From Clostridiales bacterium (GTDB lineage Bacteria > Bacillota > Clostridia > Saccharofermentanales > Saccharofermentanaceae), in NCBI GenBank assembly GCA_017551625.1, contig JAFZLF010000054.1:1-64000 (forward strand): a stretch of 64,000 nt of DNA. The letters run 5' to 3'. Below the pieces are notes generated by a model, which had not been told where the DNA came from, made no database searches, and saw only the letters and a list, made by a program, of their open reading frames with translations. Positions 1 through 8,078 of this stretch are shown in pieces. Numbering within the stretch: position 1 is the first letter of the stretch; the number at the start of each line of letters is the position of its first letter. The translations under genes and the position numbers were made by a program.

Positions 1-1
1 A

Positions 2-82
2 TACCAGATAATCAAGCTTGGCAGCATAAAAGAGCTCCCAATCAAGGAAGGAGAACAGATCTCCAAACTACAAGTAGCCTGA
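2..82 (+). CDS. 3' end of an unidentified gene (partial)
   Basis: A reading frame open from the left window edge ends at TGA (80-82) and gives 26 residues finishing ISKLQVA. The composition (Lys/Glu/Ile-rich, with a segment resembling a short amphipathic strand-turn-helix) looks like real coding sequence, but another frame is open for about the same distance, so the call is weak. No family can be named. About 140 bp of AT-rich sequence follows before the next start codon. It holds a short inverted repeat (CCTGA 78-82 with TCAGG 89-93) and no convincing promoter. Confidence 0.35.
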   Translation, partial: YQIIKLGSIKELPIKEGEQISKLQVA

Positions 83-223
83 ATTAGATCAGGTAGAGGC
101 ATCAGGCTAGTGCCATTAAAGTTCTGATAGGTTCTATTTTTATCGGTGATTTATAAATCTCAACTACCAAGTTGAAAATAGCCATCGAGCTAAGAAAGAG
201 CAGATCGAGAAAGGAGCGGAACC

Positions 224-808
224 ATGAAGAAATTCGAGATCACGGCGGTACTGGAAGAAGCCTGCAGGCAGACACTCCTATGCCACATGTTCCTGAAGGC
301 TGACCCGAACTGTTACAGTGCTTTTCCCATACGGGCAAACGAAGACCTGTTCCTCTATGCGGACGAGCAGGATTTCCGGCTGGACGGGTATGTAGTAAGA
401 AGACTCAAGGATATCGTGGAGATCAACTCGAAGACCGATATCACGAACGACATCCTGGAGAGTGAAGGCGTGACGGCCCAGCTCGTGAAGCCCGACATCG
501 ATATCTCCTCGTGGGACAGCGTGCTCCGGTATCTGTCTCATGATAAGAGAAATGCGATCTTCGAGTCAGAGGACCGCAACAGCGGCAACGTCGACTATGT
601 CATCGGGCGTATCGAGAAGACGGACGATCGCTATCTCTATGTACGCGGTTTCGACACGAACGGAAACTGGGATGAGAAGGCGACGCGGATCGCTTACTCT
701 GAACTGGTGTCCATCTCTTTCGGTTCCAGATATGTGGAGATCTTCAGTAAATACCTGCCGCCCTGCCCGGTCGAGCGGGATATCTCGCTTCTGCCGCCGA
801 AGACTTAA
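224..808 (+). CDS. hypothetical cytoplasmic protein, 194 aa
   Basis: I do not recognise this family. The start is well supported by AAGGAG at 211-216, seven bases before the ATG. The protein has no signal peptide or membrane segment and looks like a soluble mixed alpha/beta protein. Its middle part (about residues 120-165) alternates hydrophobic and charged residues, as in a small beta-barrel or WYL/Sm-like sheet (VDYVIGRIEK, YLYVRGFDTNG), but this is only an impression. The last codons (CTGCCGCCGAAG then stop) are duplicated just downstream (about 819-843), a pattern seen after several genes in the window. One copy of the over-represented GTGCTTTT octamer lies at 319-326. Confidence 0.7.
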   Translation: MKKFEITAVLEEACRQTLLCHMFLKADPNCYSAFPIRANEDLFLYADEQDFRLDGYVVRRLKDIVEINSKTDITNDILESEGVTAQLVKPDIDISSWDSVLRYLSHDKRNAIFESEDRNSGNVDYVIGRIEKTDDRYLYVRGFDTNGNWDEKATRIAYSELVSISFGSRYVEIFSKYLPPCPVERDISLLPPKT

Positions 809-843
809 AAGATCGCAACTGCCGCCGAAGGCGTAACAGAGAT
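790..843. repeat. duplication of a gene 3' end
   Basis: CTGCCGCCGAAGACTTAA, which includes the stop codon of the preceding gene, is followed by a second, diverged copy CTGCCGCCGAAGGCGTAA. Each copy is then followed by a GATC-containing stretch. The second copy also ends in TAA. The unit is about 28 bp and occurs twice. Confidence 0.6.
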
Positions 844-850
844 CACAGCG

Positions 851-872
851 CGGGAGAAGGCTTCTCCCGTTT
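851..872 (+). terminator. possible short intrinsic terminator
   Basis: CGGGAGAA (851-858), a 3-base loop and TTCTCCCG (862-869) form an 8-bp perfect hairpin followed by only three T. It lies between the unknown gene and the TSCPD gene, so it may be a weak terminator or simply an mRNA hairpin in front of the next Shine-Dalgarno sequence. Confidence 0.4.
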
Positions 873-893
873 GAATCAGGAGGAACAAATACT

Positions 894-1154
894 ATGCATT
901 ATTCTTATCGTACCAGCGGGACCTGTGCCTCGAAGATCGACTTCGATATCAACGACGGAGTGGTCTCCGATATCGTTTTCACGAACGGCTGTAACGGCAA
1001 CCTCAAGGCCATCAGCAAGCTCGTCGACGGCTGGACGGCCGACGACATCGCGGGTAAACTTCTCGGAAACACCTGCGGTTTTAAGAACACGTCCTGCGCA
1101 GACCAGCTCGCGAAGGCCGTACTCGAGGCCAAGGAAAAAGAAGCCGGCGGCTGA
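894..1154 (+). CDS. TSCPD domain protein (TIGR03905-like)
   Basis: This small protein of 86 residues matches the short stand-alone TSCPD family common in Clostridia. In that family a domain related to the C-terminal part of adenosylcobalamin-dependent ribonucleotide reductase occurs alone. Visible hallmarks are SGTCASKI near the N-terminus, FTNGCNGN in the middle and NTSCADQLAKAV near the C-terminus (TSCAD in place of the canonical TSCPD). The Cys pattern suggests metal binding, but the function of the stand-alone family is not established. CAGGAGG at 878-884 fixes the start. It converges on the 3' end of the transglutaminase operon. Confidence 0.85.
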   Translation: MHYSYRTSGTCASKIDFDINDGVVSDIVFTNGCNGNLKAISKLVDGWTADDIAGKLLGNTCGFKNTSCADQLAKAVLEAKEKEAGG

Positions 1155-1196
1155 TCTTTCTGCCCGCGCGATCAGAAACACTGTAGAAACGCACTA

Positions 1197-3614
1197 TCAG
1201 ATCTTTACTTCCCACAGAAGCGATACCGGCACACGCCTGTACCACGGCTGCTTATTCTTTATGCCCAGAAGTCCGTTCTTTCCGCTGCGGACCAGAAGCT
1301 CCAGCTCGTCCTCCGAGATCCCTCCGGCACTGAAAGCCGCTTTCTGCGCGATAAAGGACGCGTGGGACGAAGGCCTGCCTTTCCATTTCCCCGACATCAT
1401 GGCGAAATACCGGTAGTAGGCTCGCGCGCGCTTGTTGATATTCTCATCGTTCATCGCGCGCCTCCACAGCCGGGTGTAGATGAGACGGAGCGCGATCAGA
1501 AGGAGCAGCAGGATCAGTACGGCAGAGATGATCCGCGCCGTCAAAGAGGAGAAAAGCCCGGATAAGCCGCCGGATCCATCGTCGGTGCTGCCGGCTCCCT
1601 TATCTTCTTCCTTATTCGTATCGGACGCATCCTTCGTCGGGCGCGGTGTGGACGTCGCGCCGTCCGGGTCTTGGGTGACCACAGGAGTCGGAGTGGTAAG
1701 TGCTGCGGTCCCGTTCTGATCCGAGCTCTTATGATCCGGGATCTCCTTCTTTTCGATCCCCTGCTTTTCCATCAGGGCGTTGACATCAAAGTATCCCGCA
1801 GCCGTCGCATTTCCGGGCGTCGCATCGCCCATGATCCAGCCGTACTTTAAATCGAAAAACTCGAACCAGGCATGGGCGTCCGTGGAGTAGACTTCTGTCA
1901 GATTATCGCCCTGAATATTGTCGACCATATAGCCGGTACAGTAACGGGCAGGGACTCCCAGCATGCGGAGAAGCACGACGGCCGTCGAGGCATAGTGCAC
2001 ACAGAAACCGCTTTTCGCCTCCGTCATGAACCACACCACGAAGTCCTTATTCTCCGGGGGGAACTCCGTGTGTGAATCGTACGGGTGGAGCCGGCTGACG
2101 TAGTCGGTCACGGCGCGGACGATCTCGTACTCCGACATGTCCAGTTCTCCGTTCATCTGCTTGATAAACCATTCCGGAAGCATGCCGCTGTCCAGTATCG
2201 CATCGACCGTCTCTTTCGGAAGCTCCAGACAGTCGTCCGTCACATAGTTCAGATATTGGGGCGTCCAGAGATCCGGATACCGTTCGACCGGCAGATCCGA
2301 GACGGCGTACGAATATTCCCACGCCCCTGTGGCCGGCACCTGCATCTTGACGTTGTAGTAATCGGTCACATTGATACGTGAAGAAATATCAGAGGAGACA
2401 CCGTATCCGTCCATGTAAAGCGGAATGTAGTTGATATCCGCCGTAAGTCTGCAGTTGATCCGGACGATGTAGTCCGCTTCGGCACCCCAGAGCTTGTGAC
2501 TGCCGGTAAGGTAGACCTTATCGTAGTCCGGTTCGTAGTAGGAGACATTCCAGGACTGCCCCGCATACTCGTCCATCGATGTGCTCTTGAGGTATAGGTA
2601 GGGGCTGGAAGATACCGGCAGCGCATACCGGTTTTCCGTTCTCCGGACACTCATCACTGCGAAATTAGGCGGATCGAAGTTTCCTGCCATGAGGAGATTT
2701 TCCGATCTCGTATTGGCTGCCGCCACGCCGCTGGCCACCGATTCCATGATCACGCTGCCCATGTAGGATTTCGTGGACTTTTCGACAAATTCATTTGAGC
2801 CCGGGAGTTTGGTCACTCCCTGCGCGATATCCTGGACAGTCTTCGACTGACTGGTCTTGGTAATGATCGACCGGATCGTGGACATCTGCTTCGCCGCGAG
2901 TTCCTGCTTATCGTAGGTCTTCTTCGGGAAAACAACTCCCACCAGCATCACCAGGATCAGGGCCGGCACCATCATGCACAGGAGCCTCTTCTCACTGGTC
3001 CTTCTGTCGGATCTCTTGGCGTTCTGGAACAGGCACAGCAGGATCACTCCGAAGAGCGCCATCTCACACCAGACCTGTCCCGGGAACATGTAGTTGAGCG
3101 CGACCGAACAGATGAAGAACGGCACATAGGTAAGCAGCGAGAAAATCACATTCTTTCTTCTCGTGATCACCCAAGTCGTGACCATGACCGGGAAAAGGTT
3201 CATCATGACCATGAGCATCGTGAGCGCAAATTCCACATTCTTCTGCCGCTCGAAGTCCATATCCAGATTCCGGAAGGAGTAACGCTTGAGGTTATACATC
3301 ACGTGTTCAAAGCCGGATGCGGTGTCCATCATGTCCATATAGACCAGCAGCGCGATCAGAAGCGGTGTTGCCAGGATCAGAACCGGAGAGAGCCATCTTA
3401 TCTTTTCGGTCTTGATATGGATAAAGGTAGCCAGTAGCGAGAGAAGCGCGATCACGACGATGAAGAACGACGTCTCGATCTCGAGTTCATAGGTGCTGGT
3501 CAGCATGCAGGTAAAGCCCACACTCAGAAATGTGGACAGAAGTGTCGAAAGCAGATATGTCATCGGGCCCGGAGAAGTCTTCACGGCCCGGATCGTCTCA
3601 ATCCTTCTTCGCAT
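1197..3614 (-). CDS. transglutaminase-like (TgpA-type) membrane protein
   Basis: The protein has 805 residues. The N-terminal third holds about six to seven membrane helices (roughly residues 18-230). A large extracytoplasmic part follows, with a transglutaminase/protease-fold core: the catalytic Cys is about residue 538 in SGFCVHYASTAV, the His about 581 in DAHAWFEFF, and the Asp follows in WIMGDATPG. A Thr/Pro/Asp-rich linker leads to a last membrane helix (about 695-715) and a cytoplasmic tail. It is the last gene of a moxR-DUF58-transglutaminase cassette and its ATG overlaps the end of the DUF58 gene by 17 bases, suggesting translational coupling. Family members are thought to act in assembly or modification of envelope proteins; the substrate here is unknown. 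Confidence 0.88.
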   Translation of the reverse strand: MRRRIETIRAVKTSPGPMTYLLSTLLSTFLSVGFTCMLTSTYELEIETSFFIVVIALLSLLATFIHIKTEKIRWLSPVLILATPLLIALLVYMDMMDTASGFEHVMYNLKRYSFRNLDMDFERQKNVEFALTMLMVMMNLFPVMVTTWVITRRKNVIFSLLTYVPFFICSVALNYMFPGQVWCEMALFGVILLCLFQNAKRSDRRTSEKRLLCMMVPALILVMLVGVVFPKKTYDKQELAAKQMSTIRSIITKTSQSKTVQDIAQGVTKLPGSNEFVEKSTKSYMGSVIMESVASGVAAANTRSENLLMAGNFDPPNFAVMSVRRTENRYALPVSSSPYLYLKSTSMDEYAGQSWNVSYYEPDYDKVYLTGSHKLWGAEADYIVRINCRLTADINYIPLYMDGYGVSSDISSRINVTDYYNVKMQVPATGAWEYSYAVSDLPVERYPDLWTPQYLNYVTDDCLELPKETVDAILDSGMLPEWFIKQMNGELDMSEYEIVRAVTDYVSRLHPYDSHTEFPPENKDFVVWFMTEAKSGFCVHYASTAVVLLRMLGVPARYCTGYMVDNIQGDNLTEVYSTDAHAWFEFFDLKYGWIMGDATPGNATAAGYFDVNALMEKQGIEKKEIPDHKSSDQNGTAALTTPTPVVTQDPDGATSTPRPTKDASDTNKEEDKGAGSTDDGSGGLSGLFSSLTARIISAVLILLLLLIALRLIYTRLWRRAMNDENINKRARAYYRYFAMMSGKWKGRPSSHASFIAQKAAFSAGGISEDELELLVRSGKNGLLGIKNKQPWYRRVPVSLLWEVKI

Positions 3615-4506
3615 CGGCCGTCTCCTTCGGGATCCTCATGCTGAGGATACGCAGTATCGCCGTGTCCAGATCGCGCTGGGACTGGATGTCGAAGCCGATC
3701 TCCCGCTTCATGGGGGGCAGTACACGGATCTTATGGGGGATATCTCTCGACAGGAAATAGTTCGAAGTGAAGAGCACTTCTCCCATCTTCCTGTCAAAGG
3801 TGTCGCGGTCCTCGGCGAGTGTCAGGAATACGCGCGCATGACCATAGCACTCTTCCTGGGGTTCCTTGACCATGAGTGCGTCCTTCTTCGCCGAGGCTTT
3901 CCAGTGGATATTCTTGATCGGGTCGCCGGATACGTAATCTCTCACATCGTAGATCTCCGAGTACGGCGAGGTAGAGCGGCGCAGGGTCTTCGCCTTAAAG
4001 CCGTTCAACTGCGGTATGGCCTCCGGGATCTGCGGGACCGGATGGATCACGACCTCACAGGCTGCCTTATTCTTCGAGGGGAAACCGAACAATCCGAAAG
4101 GATCGTACACGCGGATCTTGTCGATCTCGTAGTGGTAGCTTCCGCAGTGATTCGTCCCGATCGGGATCTCCATGACCGCGCTCCCCTGTACAAAAGCTCT
4201 TTTCTTCGTTTTTACGCCGGTCATTTTCTCCGTGATCTGAAGATCCATCCGTACGAGTGAGAACGTCGCGATTTTCCTCGTCATTACGCTGATCTTCAGG
4301 ATCGCTTCATCGCCGATCTTTATATTCTTCGGGCTCACCATGGCAAAGCGGCTCCCGCTCCGCGAAACCAGCGCGACGAAAAGCGCGATGGGCGGGATCA
4401 GCAGAAGGATCACCAGGCAGTACCAGGCCAGCCACATCTGATAGAACAGAAAGAAGACGACCGTACCGATCAGCGCAAGGATGTAGAGGAGCCAGTTCTT
4501 CGCCAT
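3598..4506 (-). CDS. DUF58 domain membrane protein
   Basis: The protein has 302 residues. Two N-terminal membrane helices (about residues 5-24 and 27-46) are followed by a beta-rich segment with DPFGLFGFPSK and by the characteristic DUF58 block (YDVRDYVSGDPIKNIHWK, about residues 184-202) leading into a vWA-like C-terminal region. It sits 12 bases downstream of the MoxR ATPase and overlaps the transglutaminase gene, the standard order of this cassette. The established view is that MoxR ATPases act as chaperones on vWA/DUF58 partners. No individual function is known. Confidence 0.9.
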   Translation of the reverse strand: MAKNWLLYILALIGTVVFFLFYQMWLAWYCLVILLLIPPIALFVALVSRSGSRFAMVSPKNIKIGDEAILKISVMTRKIATFSLVRMDLQITEKMTGVKTKKRAFVQGSAVMEIPIGTNHCGSYHYEIDKIRVYDPFGLFGFPSKNKAACEVVIHPVPQIPEAIPQLNGFKAKTLRRSTSPYSEIYDVRDYVSGDPIKNIHWKASAKKDALMVKEPQEECYGHARVFLTLAEDRDTFDRKMGEVLFTSNYFLSRDIPHKIRVLPPMKREIGFDIQSQRDLDTAILRILSMRIPKETADAKKD

Positions 4507-4518
4507 CTTGACCTCTTC

Positions 4519-5451
4519 TCAGATCTTCGGCGCCGGGACGGACTTGACGATCTCGCGTACGACATCTGAAGCGCGTTTCTCGTTGACTTCTGCTTCCGGT
4601 GTCAGGAGAAGTCTGTGGCACATGACGGCCGGGAAGACCGCCTGCACGTCGGCCGGGATCACATAGTCTCTATGGAAAAGATACGCATACGCGCGGCTCA
4701 TCGAGGCCAGCGCCAATGTGGCGCGCGGGCTCGCTCCGCGCTCGAGGTCCTTGTGGACACGGGTCTTGGCGACCAGCGCGATGATGTAGTCCAGGAGCGG
4801 TTCGCTTACGAATACGCGGCTGACTTCCGCCTGCATGATGTTTAGTTCCTGCGCGCTGCTGAGACAGCAGACGGCATTCATCGGGTTCTGTCCGTTCTTT
4901 CTCTGCTCGAGCATCGCTTTCTCATCGGAATTCGACGGATACCCCATGGAGATACGGATCACGAAACGGTCCATCTGCGAGTCCGGAAGAAGCGACGTAC
5001 CCGACGCGCCGGACGGGTTCTGTGTCGCAAATACGGTAAAAGGCTTCGGCAGCGGATAGGTGTTGCCGTCCACGGTGACCTGTCCTTCCTCCATCGCCTC
5101 GAGGAGCGCGGACTGTGTTCTCGAGGAAGCGCGGTTCAGCTCGTCGGCCAGAAAGAGGTTATGGAAGATCGAACCGGGCTGGTATTTCATGGTCTGCGAT
5201 TGCTTGTCGAAGACGGAAAAGCCCGTGATATCCGACGGCAGTACGTCCGGCGTAAACTGCACACGGCCGTAGTCGAGGCCCAGTGTCCTCGAGAAGGCCA
5301 GGGCCATAGTGGTTTTGCCGACGCCGGGGACGTCCTCGATCAGGACATGGCCTCCGGAGAGGATCCCGGCCAGCGCCTGCAGGATCACGTAATCCTTACC
5401 GCAGATGACCTTCTTGACTTCCGAAATGATCGCATTGGTTTTCTCACTCAT
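4519..5451 (-). CDS. MoxR family AAA+ ATPase
   Basis: This protein of 310 residues has the usual MoxR layout: Walker A VPGVGKTT (residues 41-48), Walker B LFLADE (99-104), sensor 1 FATQNP (about 146), the conserved LPDSQMDRF after it, and a C-terminal helical lid with SPRATLAL. It is the first gene of the cassette and has GAGGAAC upstream of the ATG. It probably works as a cytoplasmic chaperone for the neighbouring DUF58 and transglutaminase proteins. The gap upstream (5452-5570) carries a 22-bp direct repeat. Confidence 0.93.
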   Translation of the reverse strand: MSEKTNAIISEVKKVICGKDYVILQALAGILSGGHVLIEDVPGVGKTTMALAFSRTLGLDYGRVQFTPDVLPSDITGFSVFDKQSQTMKYQPGSIFHNLFLADELNRASSRTQSALLEAMEEGQVTVDGNTYPLPKPFTVFATQNPSGASGTSLLPDSQMDRFVIRISMGYPSNSDEKAMLEQRKNGQNPMNAVCCLSSAQELNIMQAEVSRVFVSEPLLDYIIALVAKTRVHKDLERGASPRATLALASMSRAYAYLFHRDYVIPADVQAVFPAVMCHRLLLTPEAEVNEKRASDVVREIVKSVPAPKI

Positions 5452-5506
5452 GTTTTGTTCCTCTACTTACTTCTATTCTCTTCTATTTTTCTCGTTTTCT
5501 CGTTAT

Positions 5507-5562
5507 CGTTTCCCGGAACCGCTCCCGGACTTATCTTCTTCGTTTCCCGGAACCGCTCCCGG
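5507..5562. repeat. 22-bp direct repeat, two copies, period 34
   Basis: CGTTTCCCGGAACCGCTCCC plus GG occurs at 5507-5528 and again, identical, at 5541-5562. It lies between the stop codon of the deacetylase gene and the start of the moxR gene, both read leftward. No function is evident. It belongs to the set of short tandem duplications found in most gaps of this window. Confidence 0.8.
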
Positions 5563-5570
5563 TCTTTTTC

Positions 5571-7439
5571 CTATCCGCGCATCGAGAAGTACGCCTTGCC
5601 GTTTTCCATATCGATGCCCTTATACTCCGCGAGTTCGCTTACCGTAACGAGCGTGTACCCCGCCTCGATGAGCGCCGGGACGACATACTCGACCGCATCC
5701 GCCGTCGTCTCATAGAGGTCATGCATCAGGATGATGTCCCCGTCTCTGACGTTATTGAGGATCTCGTTGATGACGTGGTTGCTGTCTCTGTATTTCCAGT
5801 CATTCGTGTCCACCGACCAGATGATCATGGGCATGCCCACATTCGCCGAGACAGTGGAGTTGTACGAGCCGCCGACCGGACGCATGACGCGGGGGCAGAC
5901 GCCCGTCAGGTTATAGACGGCGTCGGCGCAGTCCCAGATCTGCCGGGAAACGGCATCGCCGGAGATCCTGGTTAGTGTCGTGTGGTTCCACGTGTGGTCT
6001 GCGATCTCGCAGCCGAGGTTCGTCGCGCGGATGAGGCACTCCGAGTAGTTGGCGATACGGTTGCCGACCACGAAGAATGTCGCGTGCGCGCCGTAGGGCT
6101 CGAGCGCATCGAGGATACGCATCGTGACCGGCGTGTACGGACCGTCGTCAAAGGTCAGCGCCACGATCTTCTCGGGGACGATCTTCTCGACGCGCGTGTC
6201 GATCCCGTATTCCGCCATCTTCTCGTCAAAGGCGGGATCCTTCAGGATCTCGCTGAGGACGCGCGTCCTCGTGATGCCGTTACTCATGCCGATGAGGTAG
6301 GCCTTGATCCTGCTTTCTTCCGGTGTGTATCCGTAGAACACTTCAAATACAGTGTTGAGGAAGTCTTCGTCGGATTCGAGCAGCGCCTGGCTCTCAGGTG
6401 TCGAGAGCATCTGCGTGATGACCTCTCTCACCCGTCCCGGATCTTCGAGAGTCTCCTTCACACCGGCGTTCAGGTCTTCCGCCGTCGGTTTCTGCCCGGC
6501 AAATCTCGTATACATACGTGTGAGGAAACTCGTCAGTTCGTAGTTGTTGTCACGCGGCTCGGTCAGTTCCACTGTTCCTGCGAGGATCTGAAGATCCGAG
6601 CATTTCCTCTGGAAAAGCGCTGTTTCGCTGATCTTTTTTACGACATAGCTCATCGACATGCCGTTTTCGAGGGCTTCCTGATAGAGTGCTTCGTCCTCTG
6701 CGGTGATCTCCTGTCCGACCATGGTGCGGTAGATCAGGGAGACTTTCTCTTCGTCTGACATCGTTCTTCCGCCGATCGTCCCGGTCTTTGCGACATCGTC
6801 GATCGCCTGCGCGACCTCCTGTCCGTCCATGAAGCGCCGGCACCACTCATCGCACTCCTCGTTCGTGGCCGGTCTTCCATAGGTAAAACCGCTCAGCATG
6901 TCGTAGACATATTTCGTCAGCTCCGGTTCCTGATCGCGGGGCGAGAGCTCCGTCAGCCCCTCGGGCTTGACGACGTAACGCCCGCAGATCCCGAAATATT
7001 CCGGTGTCACGGACAGGTCAAAGAGCACGCGGCGGATACTCACGCCGTGCGCCATGTAGTCGAGATATTGGCTCTTCTGCTGCGGGTCCAGTGCTTTTTC
7101 CGTCATGAGAAGACTGAGGGAATCGAGGAGCGCCTCTCCTTCTTGAAGGCTTCCATCCTCGCCGATAAACAGCTGCGGGGATCCGATCAGCATGTCGATC
7201 ATGCTCGTCGCCGATATATTTCCGGAGGAGAGATTCCTGTACCAGAAGGCGAAGATCTCGTCATCGGCCTTCGTGTGGGCCAGCAGCTCGTAAGTCCTGT
7301 CGATGAAGTCCGCGGTCGGGTCCGTCTTCGCCCGCACCCGCGACGGGATCACACACGAAGTAAGAAGGACCGCCGCGGTCAGAATCATGCCGGACAGCCG
7401 CATGGCGAAGCGCGCTGCTATATTCTTGTGTTTCTTCAT
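5571..7439 (-). CDS. secreted DUF4214 / polysaccharide deacetylase protein
   Basis: The protein has 622 residues. An N-terminal signal or anchor segment (about 12-35) is followed by a helical region of DUF4214-like repeats (for example YDMLSGFTYGRPATNEECD and FEVFYGYTPEESR), a domain usually found in secreted bacterial proteins. The C-terminal NodB domain starts near residue 425 and contains TFDDGP, DHTWNHTTL (metal His pair), RPVGGSYN, a WSVDTNDW segment and ILMHDLY. It is therefore a probable metal-dependent deacetylase of a GlcNAc-containing cell-wall or extracellular polysaccharide. AGAGGGAAC precedes the ATG. It may be transcribed into the moxR cassette. The upstream gap contains the first 50-bp repeat array. 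Confidence 0.88.
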   Translation of the reverse strand: MKKHKNIAARFAMRLSGMILTAAVLLTSCVIPSRVRAKTDPTADFIDRTYELLAHTKADDEIFAFWYRNLSSGNISATSMIDMLIGSPQLFIGEDGSLQEGEALLDSLSLLMTEKALDPQQKSQYLDYMAHGVSIRRVLFDLSVTPEYFGICGRYVVKPEGLTELSPRDQEPELTKYVYDMLSGFTYGRPATNEECDEWCRRFMDGQEVAQAIDDVAKTGTIGGRTMSDEEKVSLIYRTMVGQEITAEDEALYQEALENGMSMSYVVKKISETALFQRKCSDLQILAGTVELTEPRDNNYELTSFLTRMYTRFAGQKPTAEDLNAGVKETLEDPGRVREVITQMLSTPESQALLESDEDFLNTVFEVFYGYTPEESRIKAYLIGMSNGITRTRVLSEILKDPAFDEKMAEYGIDTRVEKIVPEKIVALTFDDGPYTPVTMRILDALEPYGAHATFFVVGNRIANYSECLIRATNLGCEIADHTWNHTTLTRISGDAVSRQIWDCADAVYNLTGVCPRVMRPVGGSYNSTVSANVGMPMIIWSVDTNDWKYRDSNHVINEILNNVRDGDIILMHDLYETTADAVEYVVPALIEAGYTLVTVSELAEYKGIDMENGKAYFSMRG

Positions 7440-7557
7440 TCTTGTTCCCTCTTACACATACCTGATCCCACATTTTCAAGTATATACGAAAGGCGTGACA
7501 ATAAAGTGACATATATGCAATTTTCTGGTTACGCCCTGATTCATCACCACACTGCTC

Positions 7558-7757
7558 AGTCTCCAAACGGTCTCTTTTCGAAGAAAAAGGAGACCAAAAG
7601 GAGACTGAGTCTCCAAGCTGTCTCTTTTCGAAGCAAAAGGAGACCCAAAGGAGACTGGGTCTCCAAGTTGTCTCTTTTCGAAGCAAAAGGAGACCCAAAG
7701 GAGACTGAGTCTCCAAGCTGTCTCTTTTCGAAGCAAAAGGAGACCCAAAGGAGACTG
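7558..7757. repeat. 50-bp tandem palindromic array A (4 units)
   Basis: Four consecutive units of exactly 50 bp occupy 7558-7607, 7608-7657, 7658-7707 and 7708-7757. The last three are nearly identical and the first is more diverged. Each unit is a nested imperfect palindrome: outer arms AGTCTCC / GGAGACT and inner arms GTCTCTTTT / AAAAGGAGAC around a 6-base loop. The reverse complement of this unit recurs at 32965-33114 and a diverged version at 13512-13661. There are no spacers, so it is not CRISPR. The 639-bp gap 7440-8078 contains this array, a hairpin (7798-7836) and the upstream region of the next lipoprotein gene. Confidence 0.95.
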
Positions 7758-7797
7758 GGACTAATATCAACTGGGCAGAACCTCTTGTCCCGTATAA

Positions 7798-7836
7798 AAA
7801 GAGCGAGGGCTGGGAAACACATAAACCAGCCCTCGC
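7798..7836 (-). terminator. intrinsic terminator without an obvious gene
   Basis: GCGAGGGCTGG (7803-7813) and CCAGCCCTCGC (7826-7836) form a perfect 11-bp stem with a 12-base loop. Read leftward the stem is followed by CTCTTTTTATA, as in a Rho-independent terminator. There is no leftward gene ending here (the flanking gene at 8079 runs rightward), so it could end a small leftward RNA starting near 7945, where TGTTATACT provides an extended -10 (7951-7959 read leftward). Confidence 0.6.
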
Positions 7837-7923
7837 GTTATGAGCGATTTCCGATGACGGAAATTCTGATCCAATCCACGCTCGTTATTTACCTATCGCT
7901 AACACTATATTCCCATTTCGCAT

Positions 7924-7958
7924 GTTATACAAACCAGAATCGTTCCGATTAGTATAAC
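7924..7958. promoter_or_regulatory. imperfect palindrome overlapping a possible leftward -10
   Basis: GTTATAC (7924-7930) pairs with GTATAAC (7952-7958), and inside it AATCG (7938-7942) pairs with CGATT (7946-7950). The right arm is also an extended -10 (TGTTATACT) for leftward transcription. It could be an operator or an RNA hairpin. It lies about 120 bp upstream of the rightward lipoprotein gene at 8079. Only the symmetry is directly seen. Confidence 0.35.
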
Positions 7959-8078
7959 AATCTTTCGCGAAATGCACTTTCTCATTTTCCACGCACTGCT
8001 CACTGTCACGATTATTTTACTTTTGCACCTGAAAATGGTACTCTTTTTTTTGAGAATACATCGATACCGGAGGTGCTT

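Noticed and set aside
7047..7952. Long frames through array A (and similar ones at 13493-13834 and 32705-33189) giving KRRPKGD/SKRDSLETQ-like peptides
   Set aside because: They arise because the 50-bp repeat happens to be open in several frames on both strands; there is no ribosome-binding site and the frame changes every unit.
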